Source: DALYJJ01 sp031969915
GTDB lineage: Bacteria; Acidobacteriota; Terriglobia; Bryobacterales; Bryobacteraceae
Direction of reading: 5' to 3'
Length of the DNA stretch: 35,978 bases
NCBI GenBank assembly: GCA_031969915.1
Contig: DALYJJ010000057.1
Coordinates: 1 to 35,978, forward strand
The translations under genes and the position numbers were made by a program. The notes under the pieces were generated by a model. It worked only from the letters and a program-made list of their open reading frames with translations, had not been told where the DNA came from and made no database searches. Positions within the stretch are counted from its first letter, which is position 1, and each line of letters begins with the position of its first letter. Of the stretch, positions 7,546 through 15,782 are shown piece after piece.

Positions 7546-10047
7546 GGCGAGTGGCGCCTGCTGGCGGATGCATTTCACGGCGAGATCCTTTTCGACAGGG
7601 GGCAGGGACAGCGCGAGAGCGCCGTTGGCGCTAGTAGCTTCGGCGGTGCTTAGGATGGTGCCCGTGAAGGTATCCCACAGCTCAATCCGGTAGCGGCCGT
7701 CCGTGGCGACGGGCAGTTGGACGGTGGCGCCGGTGATCGTCGATGAGCCCTGGCCCTGCACCAGATTGAGCCAATTCCATGAACGGTTCAGAATCCACCC
7801 CAGCGTCTTGCCGGATGTCTGCAAGGCCCACGCATTCAGGCCTGGCTGCGAAGTCTTGACGGCGGCGCGGTCCCAACGGGTCTTGGTCAGCGATTCACCG
7901 TCCAGGTAGCGCGCGAAGGCTTTGGCGTGGAACATCTGGTTGTCGTTGTCGAGCACATTCACTTGCCACTCCGTGCCGCCCGCCGCGCTCTTCCAGAAGA
8001 GGCTCAGCCACAGGTGCTGATGCAACGTCAGGCCCTCGGGATAGCCCCACGGCTTGCCGCTCTGGTAGATGCCGGAGTTCCATCCAAACATGCCGCCTTC
8101 GACATCGATGATGGGATAGCGCGCCTGGGCATGCTGACCGAGTTGCTGTTGCACGTGGTCAACCAGATCGTACATGCGCCCCTGGCGCCAATCGTTGTTC
8201 TTGTGCGGCGGGTGATTCAGATACCAACCTTCCACGGGCAGCACGTCGCCGCCGTTCAGCATCGCTTCGTCGCCTTCGCCGATGGCGTGAGGATGCTGGT
8301 AAATGTCGATGCCGCGGACATACTCGTGCAGATCCTTCATCCAGGAGCGCACTAACGGCACGGACAGTTTGTTGCCGGGTTGATCGCGCCACTCATCGCC
8401 GATGTTCCACACCCAAATGGAAGGGCTGTCCGCCATGCGCGACACGATGTGGCGGAGCTGATTCTTCTGCCAACGAACGGCCTCTTCATTGATGTAGTAT
8501 TCACCGATCTCGACGGCCGGGCCGCCTTGAGCGATCGAATACGGAAGCGACTCGAAGCCATAGCGGTAATAGCGGCGCATGTCGTCGTGGAAGAATAGCC
8601 AGCGGATGCCGTGGCGTTCCATGATGCGCAGCGTGCGTTCTAGTTTCCAGGCGATGTGTTGATCCAGGAATCCGCCGCGGGTGAGCATGCGCCCGTAGTG
8701 GAACGTGCCGATGTACTCGTAGTTCGACCGCTGCGCGGCCTTCCGGGCGTAGAACGCATCCATCATGGCCAGCGGGACCCACCGGGGATTGCCGCCAAAG
8801 ATGTAGTTGGGCCCTCGCAGCCAACCGCTGGGGCCGATGCCGAAGAACGAGTCGCCATTGGAATACTCGAAGAAGCGGGGATCGGAGGAGCTGATCTTCA
8901 AGTAGCCCGGCTGGGCCGAGGCGACGCTTTCGAAGGTGCCCGCCGTACACTTGCGGACGCCCGTCCGGTCATGCGCGAACAGCTCGACGCTATGACGGCC
9001 GAGTTCGCGTGGCCGGTAGTACACCTTCCAGGCGGGGCCGGGCGCCGGCAACAGGATCTCCTCTTCCGAGTTCAACGAGACTGGCGTGAACTCCTGTTGG
9101 AAAAATGCGAAGACGCGGTCCACTTTGCCACTTGGCGTAGCGACGACTGCTTGAATGTTGACTTGCTTCGGATCGAACGGGTTGGTGAAGGTAGCGCCAA
9201 GCGTGACGGGCACCGTCAGCAGTTCGTAACGCCCGACGGAAGCGGGCAGGGCGCGCGCTGAGATTTCCAAACGCGCGCTTTGCGTAGTGGAGTGGATGTG
9301 CGTCAACTCCACGCGGTGGGGTGGTTGCGGCGCGGTGGCGGCGGGTGCGATGAGGATCAATTCGTCGGTGCGCAGCGCGTAGGGCGGCAACTCCAGGGAG
9401 GCGAGTTCACCGGCGGTGAAGCTGGTGCGTCCCTGGCGGGCGAGAAGCGCCGCGCCGGTGTGCAGGAGTACAGACCAGGGTCCGGCGGCGGACGAAGCAA
9501 CCGAGAGTCCGCCGGCGGGAGTGCGGGTGAAGGGAAGCGTCTGATAGAGGCCGACGCTGCCCACGAGGCCGGGCGAGCGGACGTACTTGTCCCGTAGCAG
9601 GATGAGTAACTCGTTCGGCTCGCCGAAGCGGACGAAGGGAGTGAGGTCGAGGTCAGCGGAGGGCTCCGGCAGGGCGTAGCCCAAATGCGCCGCGGTCTTG
9701 CCGGCCGCGAGCCCGTTGACGTAGATATCGCTTTCGTCGTCGATGAGGGTGGCGAAGAAGCCGACCTTGCGTCCGGCGAGCTCGGGCGCCAGTTGGAAGC
9801 GGAGACGCAGCCACACCTCTTCGAACTTCATGGCCGGGTAGCCGAGTTCGTCCCAGCGTTTGCCCATGCGGATCGGCTGCCAAGCGGAGATAGCCTTGGC
9901 GTCGGTGGGGCGTGTCGCGCCGGCAGTGGCGCGCGCATACTGCCAGTCCGCCGTGCGGACATCCAGATAAGGCGTGGCAGGCGACAACAACGCATCCGCC
10001 GCGATGGCGGGAAGAATGAAGGAAAGGAAAACGATTAGGCGGGGCAT
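7519..10047 (-). CDS. Large secreted glycoside hydrolase-like protein (jelly roll + DUF5060-like + TIM barrel)
   Basis: An 842-residue putative glycosidase. A signal peptide (MPRLIVFLSFILPAIAA) is followed by a GH2-type carbohydrate-binding jelly roll (about 25-175; DDESDIYVNGLAAGKT), then a DUF5060-like beta domain (TFTNPFDPKQVNIQAV), then a TIM barrel beginning near FFEYSNGDSFFGIG. Catalytic candidates are the Glu of WNIGDEW (acid/base) and the Glu of IIDVEGGMFG (nucleophile). A C-terminal beta domain closes the protein (RIELWDTFTGTI). The open frame extends upstream to 10851, but that part overlaps the solute-binding protein gene in another frame; ATG 10047 directly precedes the signal peptide. 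It overlaps the upstream stop by 13 nt. The C-terminal tail QQAPLAQRRSPSWR looks like read-through into the hicB scar. Substrate unknown; last gene of the cluster. Confidence 0.8.
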   Translation of the reverse strand: MPRLIVFLSFILPAIAADALLSPATPYLDVRTADWQYARATAGATRPTDAKAISAWQPIRMGKRWDELGYPAMKFEEVWLRLRFQLAPELAGRKVGFFATLIDDESDIYVNGLAAGKTAAHLGYALPEPSADLDLTPFVRFGEPNELLILLRDKYVRSPGLVGSVGLYQTLPFTRTPAGGLSVASSAAGPWSVLLHTGAALLARQGRTSFTAGELASLELPPYALRTDELILIAPAATAPQPPHRVELTHIHSTTQSARLEISARALPASVGRYELLTVPVTLGATFTNPFDPKQVNIQAVVATPSGKVDRVFAFFQQEFTPVSLNSEEEILLPAPGPAWKVYYRPRELGRHSVELFAHDRTGVRKCTAGTFESVASAQPGYLKISSSDPRFFEYSNGDSFFGIGPSGWLRGPNYIFGGNPRWVPLAMMDAFYARKAAQRSNYEYIGTFHYGRMLTRGGFLDQHIAWKLERTLRIMERHGIRWLFFHDDMRRYYRYGFESLPYSIAQGGPAVEIGEYYINEEAVRWQKNQLRHIVSRMADSPSIWVWNIGDEWRDQPGNKLSVPLVRSWMKDLHEYVRGIDIYQHPHAIGEGDEAMLNGGDVLPVEGWYLNHPPHKNNDWRQGRMYDLVDHVQQQLGQHAQARYPIIDVEGGMFGWNSGIYQSGKPWGYPEGLTLHQHLWLSLFWKSAAGGTEWQVNVLDNDNQMFHAKAFARYLDGESLTKTRWDRAAVKTSQPGLNAWALQTSGKTLGWILNRSWNWLNLVQGQGSSTITGATVQLPVATDGRYRIELWDTFTGTILSTAEATSANGALALSLPPVEKDLAVKCIRQQAPLAQRRSPSWR

Positions 10048-11141
10048 GAGTGGCGATACTCCTGATCGATCGAATCCAAGGCGGATGAAGGGTCCAACTG
10101 GCCCAGCAGCACCGCATGCAGCAGGCGGGCCGCGCGGCTCTGAAACGCAGGGAAGCCCGCATGAGTGGGGCGGACATATGCGAGGTCCATCACCGGTAGC
10201 AGCGTGCGGAAGAAATCGCCGGTGAGCGCATTGGCCTGAGCGTCTTCCCAGACTGCGCGCAGCGCCGGTTGTCCTTGCGCGGGGAAGTAGAGACCCAATT
10301 GGCAAGCCGGCGAGATGAGCCAGGCGGCGAAGTCGAAGGCGGCCTGCCGGTGGCGCGTGAACACTGGAATGCCGAGTCCGGCCCCGCCCAGCACTGCCCC
10401 CGCGAGACCGATCGGAGGCGGGGCAAAGCGAAGCGGGTGGGGAGCGAATCCCTGGCGACAGTAATTCGCATAGCCGTAGACGAGCGGCGCATACAGGCCG
10501 TCGCCGGTAGTAGCCAGGGCGGCAAGGATCCGGGGCGGGCTGTGCTGCAGCGACTCCGGGCCGCAGGCCGCAAAGAGCTGGGCGAGTCGATCCAGGGCGT
10601 CGCGGGCGGCGCCGGGGACCACATAGTGATCCGTGTGCCGTCCGGCGGGCGCCCCCAGGGACGCGGTTAACGAATGGAACATGCCGAGCGTGCCCATGGG
10701 CGAAAACGAGCAACGCACTTGACCAGTGCGCCGCGCCAGGCTCAGGACACCGGCCCACGTGGTGGGCGGATCTTCTTCGAGCAGATCCGCGCGGTAGGCC
10801 GCGGCTTGGCAGGCGGCGTCGATCGGGAGACCGTACAGCGCGCCCCCGCATTCGTAACTCTCGCGCGAAGGGCCGGCGCAGGAACCGGTGGCGGAAGCCA
10901 ACTCATCGAGCGGCAACAACAGGCCCCGGTGCGCGGCCTCGCCAGTGTGTGGATGATCGAAGACCACCAGGTCGTAGTCGCGCGATACCTCGTCCAGCGG
11001 ACCTTCGCCGAAGCCCCAGAAGGAGCGTTGATCCCAAGTGATGGTCACCTCGGGGTGGAGGTCGTGCCAGGCTTGGGCCGCCGCCAACAGCGGCGTCACA
11101 CCGCGGGAATGGGCCCAGGTGATGCCGCGCAGCGTAATCAT
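10035..11141 (-). CDS. Solute-binding protein family 1-like protein without signal peptide
   Basis: A 368-residue protein with the layout of ABC sugar-binding proteins (SBP family 1): ITLRGITWAHSRGVTPLLAAAQAWHDLHPEV at the start, DYDLVVFDHP, GGALYGLPIDAACQAAAYRADLL, PPTTWAGVLSLAR and AAFDFAAWLISPACQ. Mature SBPs of this kind begin with such a segment after a lipoprotein or Sec signal. Here the start ATG (11141, ATGA overlap with the upstream gene) puts the fold at residue 1 with no leader, so the product should be cytoplasmic. No ABC permease or ATPase gene lies nearby. It may be a cytoplasmic ligand sensor, an enzyme subunit or a repurposed binding protein. Confidence 0.8.
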   Translation of the reverse strand: MITLRGITWAHSRGVTPLLAAAQAWHDLHPEVTITWDQRSFWGFGEGPLDEVSRDYDLVVFDHPHTGEAAHRGLLLPLDELASATGSCAGPSRESYECGGALYGLPIDAACQAAAYRADLLEEDPPTTWAGVLSLARRTGQVRCSFSPMGTLGMFHSLTASLGAPAGRHTDHYVVPGAARDALDRLAQLFAACGPESLQHSPPRILAALATTGDGLYAPLVYGYANYCRQGFAPHPLRFAPPPIGLAGAVLGGAGLGIPVFTRHRQAAFDFAAWLISPACQLGLYFPAQGQPALRAVWEDAQANALTGDFFRTLLPVMDLAYVRPTHAGFPAFQSRAARLLHAVLLGQLDPSSALDSIDQEYRHSCPA

Positions 11142-12169
11142 GGTTTGCCCCGCAGGGCGCGCAGCATGCCATTTAGATAGCCAATGGTGAAGGCGCGCGC
11201 GCGGTAGCCGCCCATCGGGTGCTTATAAGGCGTCTTTTGGAATGACGCCTCCGGACGCCACTCCTCGTCGCCCTCCATTTGCGGCACATGGCCGGGAATC
11301 ATCACGCCGTCAAAGCCCGTCTCGTGCAGCGCCGCAAGCACCGCCCAAGCATCGTCGCCGCCATAGTTGCCCTCGTCGACGAAGGTCTCGTGAAAGCACG
11401 GCACACAGCCTTGGACCGCCTGGAAGTGCACGTACACGATCTTGCCCGCGGGACCGAATTCGCGGACCACGTCCGTGCCCCGTTCGCCCATTTCCGACCA
11501 GCAGCCCAGGCAGAGGCACAGCGCGTGCGAGGGGCTGGAGGCGAGCGCAAGCGCGCGCCGGAAGTTGTTCCGGGAATGAAAGAGGAAGGGAACGCCGCCG
11601 ATCTTCGGCACCGGCGGATCGTTTGGATGGAGCGCCAGTCGGACGCCTTCGCGTTCGGCAACGGGCAAGACGGCTTCGAGAAAACTCTCGTAGCGCGTCC
11701 AGAAGTCCGCCTCGCTAAAGTCGGCCCCATGCGTGAGCGGTACGTCCACCACCTCCGCCGCGTCGAACGCCGTGCCCAACGCGCCGCCGCGGAGGGGTTT
11801 CGTCATCGAAGTGCGCCAGACGCCATGCAGGAACCAGTTGTAGCCGAGGACGCGTATGCCGGCGCGGGCCAACGCCCGGATGGAGTTCTTGAAGTGCTCC
11901 AACTGCTTTCGCGCGTTTTCGGTGCCCAGGATGATCTCGTGATACCAATGCGCGGGGAGCGTCTCCACCGCGAAGATGTTGAGCCCGTGGCGGCCGGCCT
12001 GAGCGCGAAAGGCGAGCAGTTCGTCCGCCGCAAGCTCGTCCTCGCACGTGCCGCTGGCGGCGCCGCAGGTGGTGGCCCACAGGATGAGATCTTCGACGCC
12101 CAGTTGGCGGATGAAGCGCAACCGCGCATCATCGGGCGGAACGAAGGCGGCGATGGCCGTGCGCATCAT
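11138..12169 (-). CDS. UxuA-like TIM-barrel protein, mannonate dehydratase paralogue with altered metal site
   Basis: A 343-residue xylose-isomerase-like TIM barrel related to mannonate dehydratase. Family metal-site positions align as H181 (LHPNDPP), C220 (LCLCLGCW), H248 (VYVHFQ) and IPGHVP at 291-296, where UxuA proteins have PDH; the aspartate is glycine 293 here. The C-terminal YLNGMLRAL also matches the family. UxuA uses these ligands to dehydrate D-mannonate to 2-keto-3-deoxy-gluconate, so the lost Asp suggests an altered reaction or a different sugar acid. The start ATG 12169 overlaps the lactonase stop (ATGA); a second ATG follows at once (12166). Its stop overlaps the SBP-like gene start. 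It is cytoplasmic, with no signal. Confidence 0.8.
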   Translation of the reverse strand: MMRTAIAAFVPPDDARLRFIRQLGVEDLILWATTCGAASGTCEDELAADELLAFRAQAGRHGLNIFAVETLPAHWYHEIILGTENARKQLEHFKNSIRALARAGIRVLGYNWFLHGVWRTSMTKPLRGGALGTAFDAAEVVDVPLTHGADFSEADFWTRYESFLEAVLPVAEREGVRLALHPNDPPVPKIGGVPFLFHSRNNFRRALALASSPSHALCLCLGCWSEMGERGTDVVREFGPAGKIVYVHFQAVQGCVPCFHETFVDEGNYGGDDAWAVLAALHETGFDGVMIPGHVPQMEGDEEWRPEASFQKTPYKHPMGGYRARAFTIGYLNGMLRALRGKP

Positions 12170-12948
12170 GCGAATGCCTCCTGGAGCGGCACTGAGAGGA
12201 GTTCGCCGCGCTCCGCCTCGGTGATGACGAAGCCGAGCGCGCCCGTGGGGTCGAAGGCGACATTGGTGGGATTGTGGCCGGGAGTGCGCAACTCGCGAAC
12301 GAGGCTTCCGGCCGTGTTGAACACGCGCACGGCTTGTTGCCCGTAGACCGCCACGAAGAGCAGGCCGTCGGCGGCGAAGGCCATGCCATCCGGTCCGATC
12401 GGTCCGCCCGCATGGGCGAAGACGGTGGGTTGCCGCCAGGCGCGCGCGGTGGAGTCCCACGGGCCATGCCACAAGCGATGGCGGTACGTTTCCGCAACCA
12501 CCAGCCGGTTGCCATCGAGCGCCAAGCCATTGGGAAAATACAGACCGTCCGCGATCCGATCGGCGATGCCCTGTGGCGACAGGCAACAAACGTAACCAGT
12601 GGGCTCGGTGCGGGAGTTGCCGGGGCAGGTGAACAGCAGGTTGCCGGCGTCGTCGAACACCAGATCGTTGGGCCGGTTCAGCGGCTCGCCGCCGGCCTGG
12701 CCGCAGACTACTTCAACCGTGCCGCCGGCCCACCGGCAGATGGCTCCGCGCTCCGCATCGCAGAACCAGAGCCGGCCCTGCGTGTCGAACGTGGAACCGT
12801 TGGGGGCGCCGCCGGTGGCGTGGCGGGTCAATTCGCCGTCACGCCAACACGCGAGTCCGGCGCCGCGGTATTCGACGAACCAGAGAGCGCCGTCCGGTGA
12901 GAAGGCTGGACCCTCGGGGAAACTCAGCCCCTGCGCGAGCACTCTCAT
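12166..12948 (-). CDS. SMP-30/gluconolactonase/LRE-like lactonase
   Basis: A 260-residue six-bladed beta-propeller of the SMP-30/gluconolactonase family, which hydrolyses sugar lactones with a divalent metal. Ligand candidates are E12 in LSFPEGPAFS, the Asn in LNRPNDLVFD and the Asp in IGPDGMAFAADG. Blade-type repeats (DTQGRLWFCD, DDAGNLLFTC, LDGNRLVVAE) run through the chain. There is no signal peptide, so it probably acts on cytoplasmic lactones produced by a dehydrogenase such as the SDR in this cluster, giving aldonates for the UxuA-like enzymes; this order is inference. ATG 12948 overlaps the stop of the GH5-like gene by 4 nt, and its own stop overlaps the next start. Confidence 0.85.
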   Translation of the reverse strand: MRVLAQGLSFPEGPAFSPDGALWFVEYRGAGLACWRDGELTRHATGGAPNGSTFDTQGRLWFCDAERGAICRWAGGTVEVVCGQAGGEPLNRPNDLVFDDAGNLLFTCPGNSRTEPTGYVCCLSPQGIADRIADGLYFPNGLALDGNRLVVAETYRHRLWHGPWDSTARAWRQPTVFAHAGGPIGPDGMAFAADGLLFVAVYGQQAVRVFNTAGSLVRELRTPGHNPTNVAFDPTGALGFVITEAERGELLSVPLQEAFA

Positions 12949-14306
12949 CGCACCACCAGGGAACGGCGGAACGGAGGGAGCGTGACGAATCCTCCCTGCG
13001 CCTTCGCGGTGCTCCACTTGCCCGACCAGGGGTCGAAGATGCGCGCCTGGGCGCTGGACCAAGGTATCCGGACGTCCCGCAGCAGGGCCGCTGGTTTGCG
13101 GTCCTGCAGTTCTGACTTCCAATCCGACGCCGCGTCGCGGATCCACAGCGCGGTGGACTGCGCACTGGTGAGCGCGTAGATGCGAAGGCCCGCCTGGTCG
13201 CGCCGTTGGGGCTCCATTGCCGGAGTGCGGGGATCGAGATCCTTCACTGCCTCGGCGAAGCGCGCGAAGTGCCACCACAGGTTGTTGGGCTCAATGTAGT
13301 CCTGCCAATGCCAGAACTGGCCTGCGCCCGCGGAGCCCGAGAAGAAGGCCGCGAACAGTCCATCGTGCAGCAGAGTGCCTTCGCGATCCTGGGCATAGAG
13401 CTTGAAGGGACCCGCGTGGCGCGCTTCCACCGCGCCGACTTCAGAGATCAAAACTGGCCGCCCGGGGGCATACGCCAGCAACTTGGCGATGGCATCGGCG
13501 GTGAGAATGTCGACGGGGCCGCGGCAGATCTCAAGCGGCGCTCCAGGATCCAGGTAGCGGTGCACCTGCGCCAGTTCGTTGCCCGGCATGGCGGACATGC
13601 GCTGGTAGATGCCCAGCTTGGATTCTGCGTCGAGGCTGCCGAGGCTCTGCATCGCCAAATGGCGCGGAAAACGCTTCTTCAACTCAGGCAGCATGTCGCG
13701 CGTCCACTCTTCCCAGCCGGGTTGGCGCGAAGAGTTGATCTCGTTCCATAGCTCCCAACCGTAGATAGCTGGTTCGTTGGCGAAGAGCGGTGCGAGGGCG
13801 TCGAGCTTCGCGAGGAAGACCGCGCGGCCACGGGGCGTCGAGAAATAAGCCGTCATGTCCGGAAACAGCGCGCGGTAGTGGGGCGCGCCCATCGGTATGC
13901 TGCCGGGGAAGCGCGGGGGGTCGTCCTGCACGGTGCGGAAGTGCTCCAGACAGAGCTTCAGCCGGATGCGGTGTTTCTTGGCGATCGCCACCAGCCGCTG
14001 GATGCGGCGGAGCCTCGCCGGGTCAATGACGCCGGGCGTGACGGGGTCGAGTTGGTAGAACGGATGGCTCAGAAAGATGCGCGCGAAGTTGCCTCGCTCC
14101 GCCGCGAGTGCGCGAAAGCGGCCTTCGGTGAGGCGGAAGACTTCCTCTTCGTCGGTAGCGAAACGTTCCCAAGCGATGTTCGGGCCGTTGGGGATGAACA
14201 GCTTGCCATCCGAGGTTTCCAGGTACCGCGGATTGGCGGCGGAGACGCGGACGAAATCCTGCGCGGGCAACGCCGAGGCGGCGAGCAACAAGGCAATGAG
14301 GCGCAT
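12945..14306 (-). CDS. Secreted GH5-like glycoside hydrolase
   Basis: A 453-residue TIM-barrel hydrolase of clan GH-A, closest in pattern to GH5 cellulase/mannanase-type proteins. The signal peptide MRLIALLLAASALPAQ is followed by the barrel. The acid/base is E189 in YGWELWNEI and the nucleophile candidate is E289 in VLISEVGA, on strands 4 and 7 as expected for retaining enzymes. H249 in AQVHRY and W324/W326-type aromatics (QFWHWQDY) suit a sugar-binding cleft. A small beta domain follows the barrel (residues about 360-453). The gene lies 2 bp after the RraA-like gene and overlaps the lactonase gene. Likely acts outside the cytoplasm on an oligosaccharide; substrate not assignable. Confidence 0.83.
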   Translation of the reverse strand: MRLIALLLAASALPAQDFVRVSAANPRYLETSDGKLFIPNGPNIAWERFATDEEEVFRLTEGRFRALAAERGNFARIFLSHPFYQLDPVTPGVIDPARLRRIQRLVAIAKKHRIRLKLCLEHFRTVQDDPPRFPGSIPMGAPHYRALFPDMTAYFSTPRGRAVFLAKLDALAPLFANEPAIYGWELWNEINSSRQPGWEEWTRDMLPELKKRFPRHLAMQSLGSLDAESKLGIYQRMSAMPGNELAQVHRYLDPGAPLEICRGPVDILTADAIAKLLAYAPGRPVLISEVGAVEARHAGPFKLYAQDREGTLLHDGLFAAFFSGSAGAGQFWHWQDYIEPNNLWWHFARFAEAVKDLDPRTPAMEPQRRDQAGLRIYALTSAQSTALWIRDAASDWKSELQDRKPAALLRDVRIPWSSAQARIFDPWSGKWSTAKAQGGFVTLPPFRRSLVVR

Positions 14307-14308
14307 GG

Positions 14309-15019
14309 TTAGAGCCTCTTGTGGCGCTCGAAGACGGCGACGGGGTCGTCGCCGCGGGCGAACTCCAGGCGCGCGATGTCTTCAATGCCCATGATGCGTT
14401 CACACTCCTCCAGCACGGTGAGCGTCAGATCTTTGGGGATGACCATGACGCCATCCAGATCACCGAAAATGAAGTCGCCCGGGCGCACGATGATGGACTC
14501 AGAAAGCTCGCCGTGGATGCGGATGGGCACCTGGTAGTCGAGCATCATCCAGCGGCCGAACGCTTCCACGGGATTGCGGTACCGGGCAAAGACCGGAAAG
14601 CCCATGCGGATGAGATAGGCGCTGTCGCGCGTGCCGCCGTCGATCAAGGCCCCCACGGCGCCATGGGCGCGCGCGCTGGTGGCGCTGAGCTCACCGTACA
14701 GCGCGACGTGGAACGGAGTGCCGGCGTCGCGGACCTCGATGCACGGCGGCGTCATTTCCTTGATCATGGCCAGACGTTTGTACCGTTTCGATTCGTCCTT
14801 TTCGCAGGACACCGTGCCCTTGACGGTGAAGGCGGGTCCGGCCAGCTTCATGTCCGGGTTCAGCGGTGCTAGCTGATGGGAAACCGCCTGGTTGGGGTGG
14901 CCAAGGTGGTCCAGCACATCGAAGATCAGTGCGCCGTACAGCTTGTGATAGCGTTCCACGATGGAGACCATCGGGATGGCGGCTTCGCCGTTAGTATTCA
15001 TTGCTGGCTGTGATTGCAT
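14309..15019 (-). CDS. RraA-family protein (possible 4-hydroxy-2-oxo-acid aldolase/decarboxylase)
   Basis: A 236-residue protein of the RraA-like/HMG-CHA aldolase family. The conserved GAVGALIDGGTRDS carries the Arg-Asp pair that binds Mg and pyruvate enolate in the aldolases, and GDFIFGDLDGVMVIP is the second family block. Members either inhibit RNase E (RraA proper) or cleave 4-hydroxy-4-methyl-2-oxoglutarate-type acids. In a sugar-acid cluster a retro-aldol or decarboxylase role on a 2-keto acid is the better guess. The start was set at ATG 15019 because AAGGAC lies about 6 nt upstream; an alternative ATG is at 15001. It begins 10 bp after the SDR stop and ends 2 bp before the GH5-like gene. 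Confidence 0.82.
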   Translation of the reverse strand: MQSQPAMNTNGEAAIPMVSIVERYHKLYGALIFDVLDHLGHPNQAVSHQLAPLNPDMKLAGPAFTVKGTVSCEKDESKRYKRLAMIKEMTPPCIEVRDAGTPFHVALYGELSATSARAHGAVGALIDGGTRDSAYLIRMGFPVFARYRNPVEAFGRWMMLDYQVPIRIHGELSESIIVRPGDFIFGDLDGVMVIPKDLTLTVLEECERIMGIEDIARLEFARGDDPVAVFERHKRL

Positions 15020-15029
15020 GCAGTCGTCC

Positions 15030-15782
15030 TTATAAAAGAAGGCCTCCGTCGACGTAGAACGTAGAGCCGGTAATGTAGCTGCCTTCGCTCGAAACGAGCA
15101 CCACGGCGAGGCCAACTAGTTCGGCAGCGTCCCCGATGCGGCCCAGAGGGATTTGCGTTAACACCTTCTGGTGATAGGCCTCGTCGGCGAGAATGGCGCG
15201 GTTCATGTCGGTTAGGATGGCGCCCGGGGAAAGAGAGTTGACGCGGATGCCGTGGGGCGCGAGCTCCAACGCCAGATTGCGGGTCATCAGCTTCATGCCG
15301 CCTTTGGCGATGGTGTAGAGCGAATTGTTGCGATGCGCCTGTTCATCGTGCACGGATGAGATGTTCAGAATGCAGCCCGGGCGGCGGTGTTCCACCATCC
15401 AACGGGCGGCCTTCTGTGCCAGGAAGAACGGGCCCTTGAGATCGACGGCGAACACCTCGTCCCATTGCGCGGGTGTGGCGTCCAGGCAACTGACGCGGCG
15501 GTCGATGGCGGCGTTGTTCACCAGGATGTCGATGGCGCCGAAGGCGTCCAGGGCGGCGGTGGCGAGGAGGTCGAGATCGTCCAGCCGGCCGATGTCCGCC
15601 TTCACGGCCACCGCCTCTCCTCCCTGGGCTTGGATGCGGGTCACGACGGCCTCCGCGGCGGCGGCGGAGGCGGAGTAGTTCACCACCACGCGGGCGCCCT
15701 CGGCGGCGAAGCCGGCGGCCAGGGCGGCTCCGATGCCACGGCCCGCGCCGGTAATGATGGCGGATTTTCCAGCGAGCCTCAT
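15030..15782 (-). CDS. SDR-family NAD(P)-dependent oxidoreductase
   Basis: A 250-residue classical short-chain dehydrogenase. The Rossmann glycine motif TGAGRGIG is at residues 11-18, NNAA at 89-92, and the catalytic triad is S142, Y156 and K160 (SLYTIAK). The C-terminal SYITGSTFYVDGG is typical of FabG/glucose-1-dehydrogenase-like members. In the cluster it probably oxidises a sugar or sugar acid, feeding the lactonase and dehydratases; the actual substrate cannot be read from the sequence. The start overlaps the sulfatase stop by 4 nt (ATGA, 15779-15782). Cytoplasmic, normal length. Confidence 0.9.
   Translation of the reverse strand: MRLAGKSAIITGAGRGIGAALAAGFAAEGARVVVNYSASAAAAEAVVTRIQAQGGEAVAVKADIGRLDDLDLLATAALDAFGAIDILVNNAAIDRRVSCLDATPAQWDEVFAVDLKGPFFLAQKAARWMVEHRRPGCILNISSVHDEQAHRNNSLYTIAKGGMKLMTRNLALELAPHGIRVNSLSPGAILTDMNRAILADEAYHQKVLTQIPLGRIGDAAELVGLAVVLVSSEGSYITGSTFYVDGGLLL

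Noticed and set aside
10048..10851. Upstream extension of the large glycosidase frame
   Set aside because: It overlaps the solute-binding protein gene in another frame and has no conserved sequence; the signal peptide begins at 10047.
10035..11141. An ABC sugar importer in the carbohydrate cluster
   Set aside because: Only a leaderless binding-protein-like gene is present; no permease or import ATPase gene exists in the window, and an MFS transporter fills the role.
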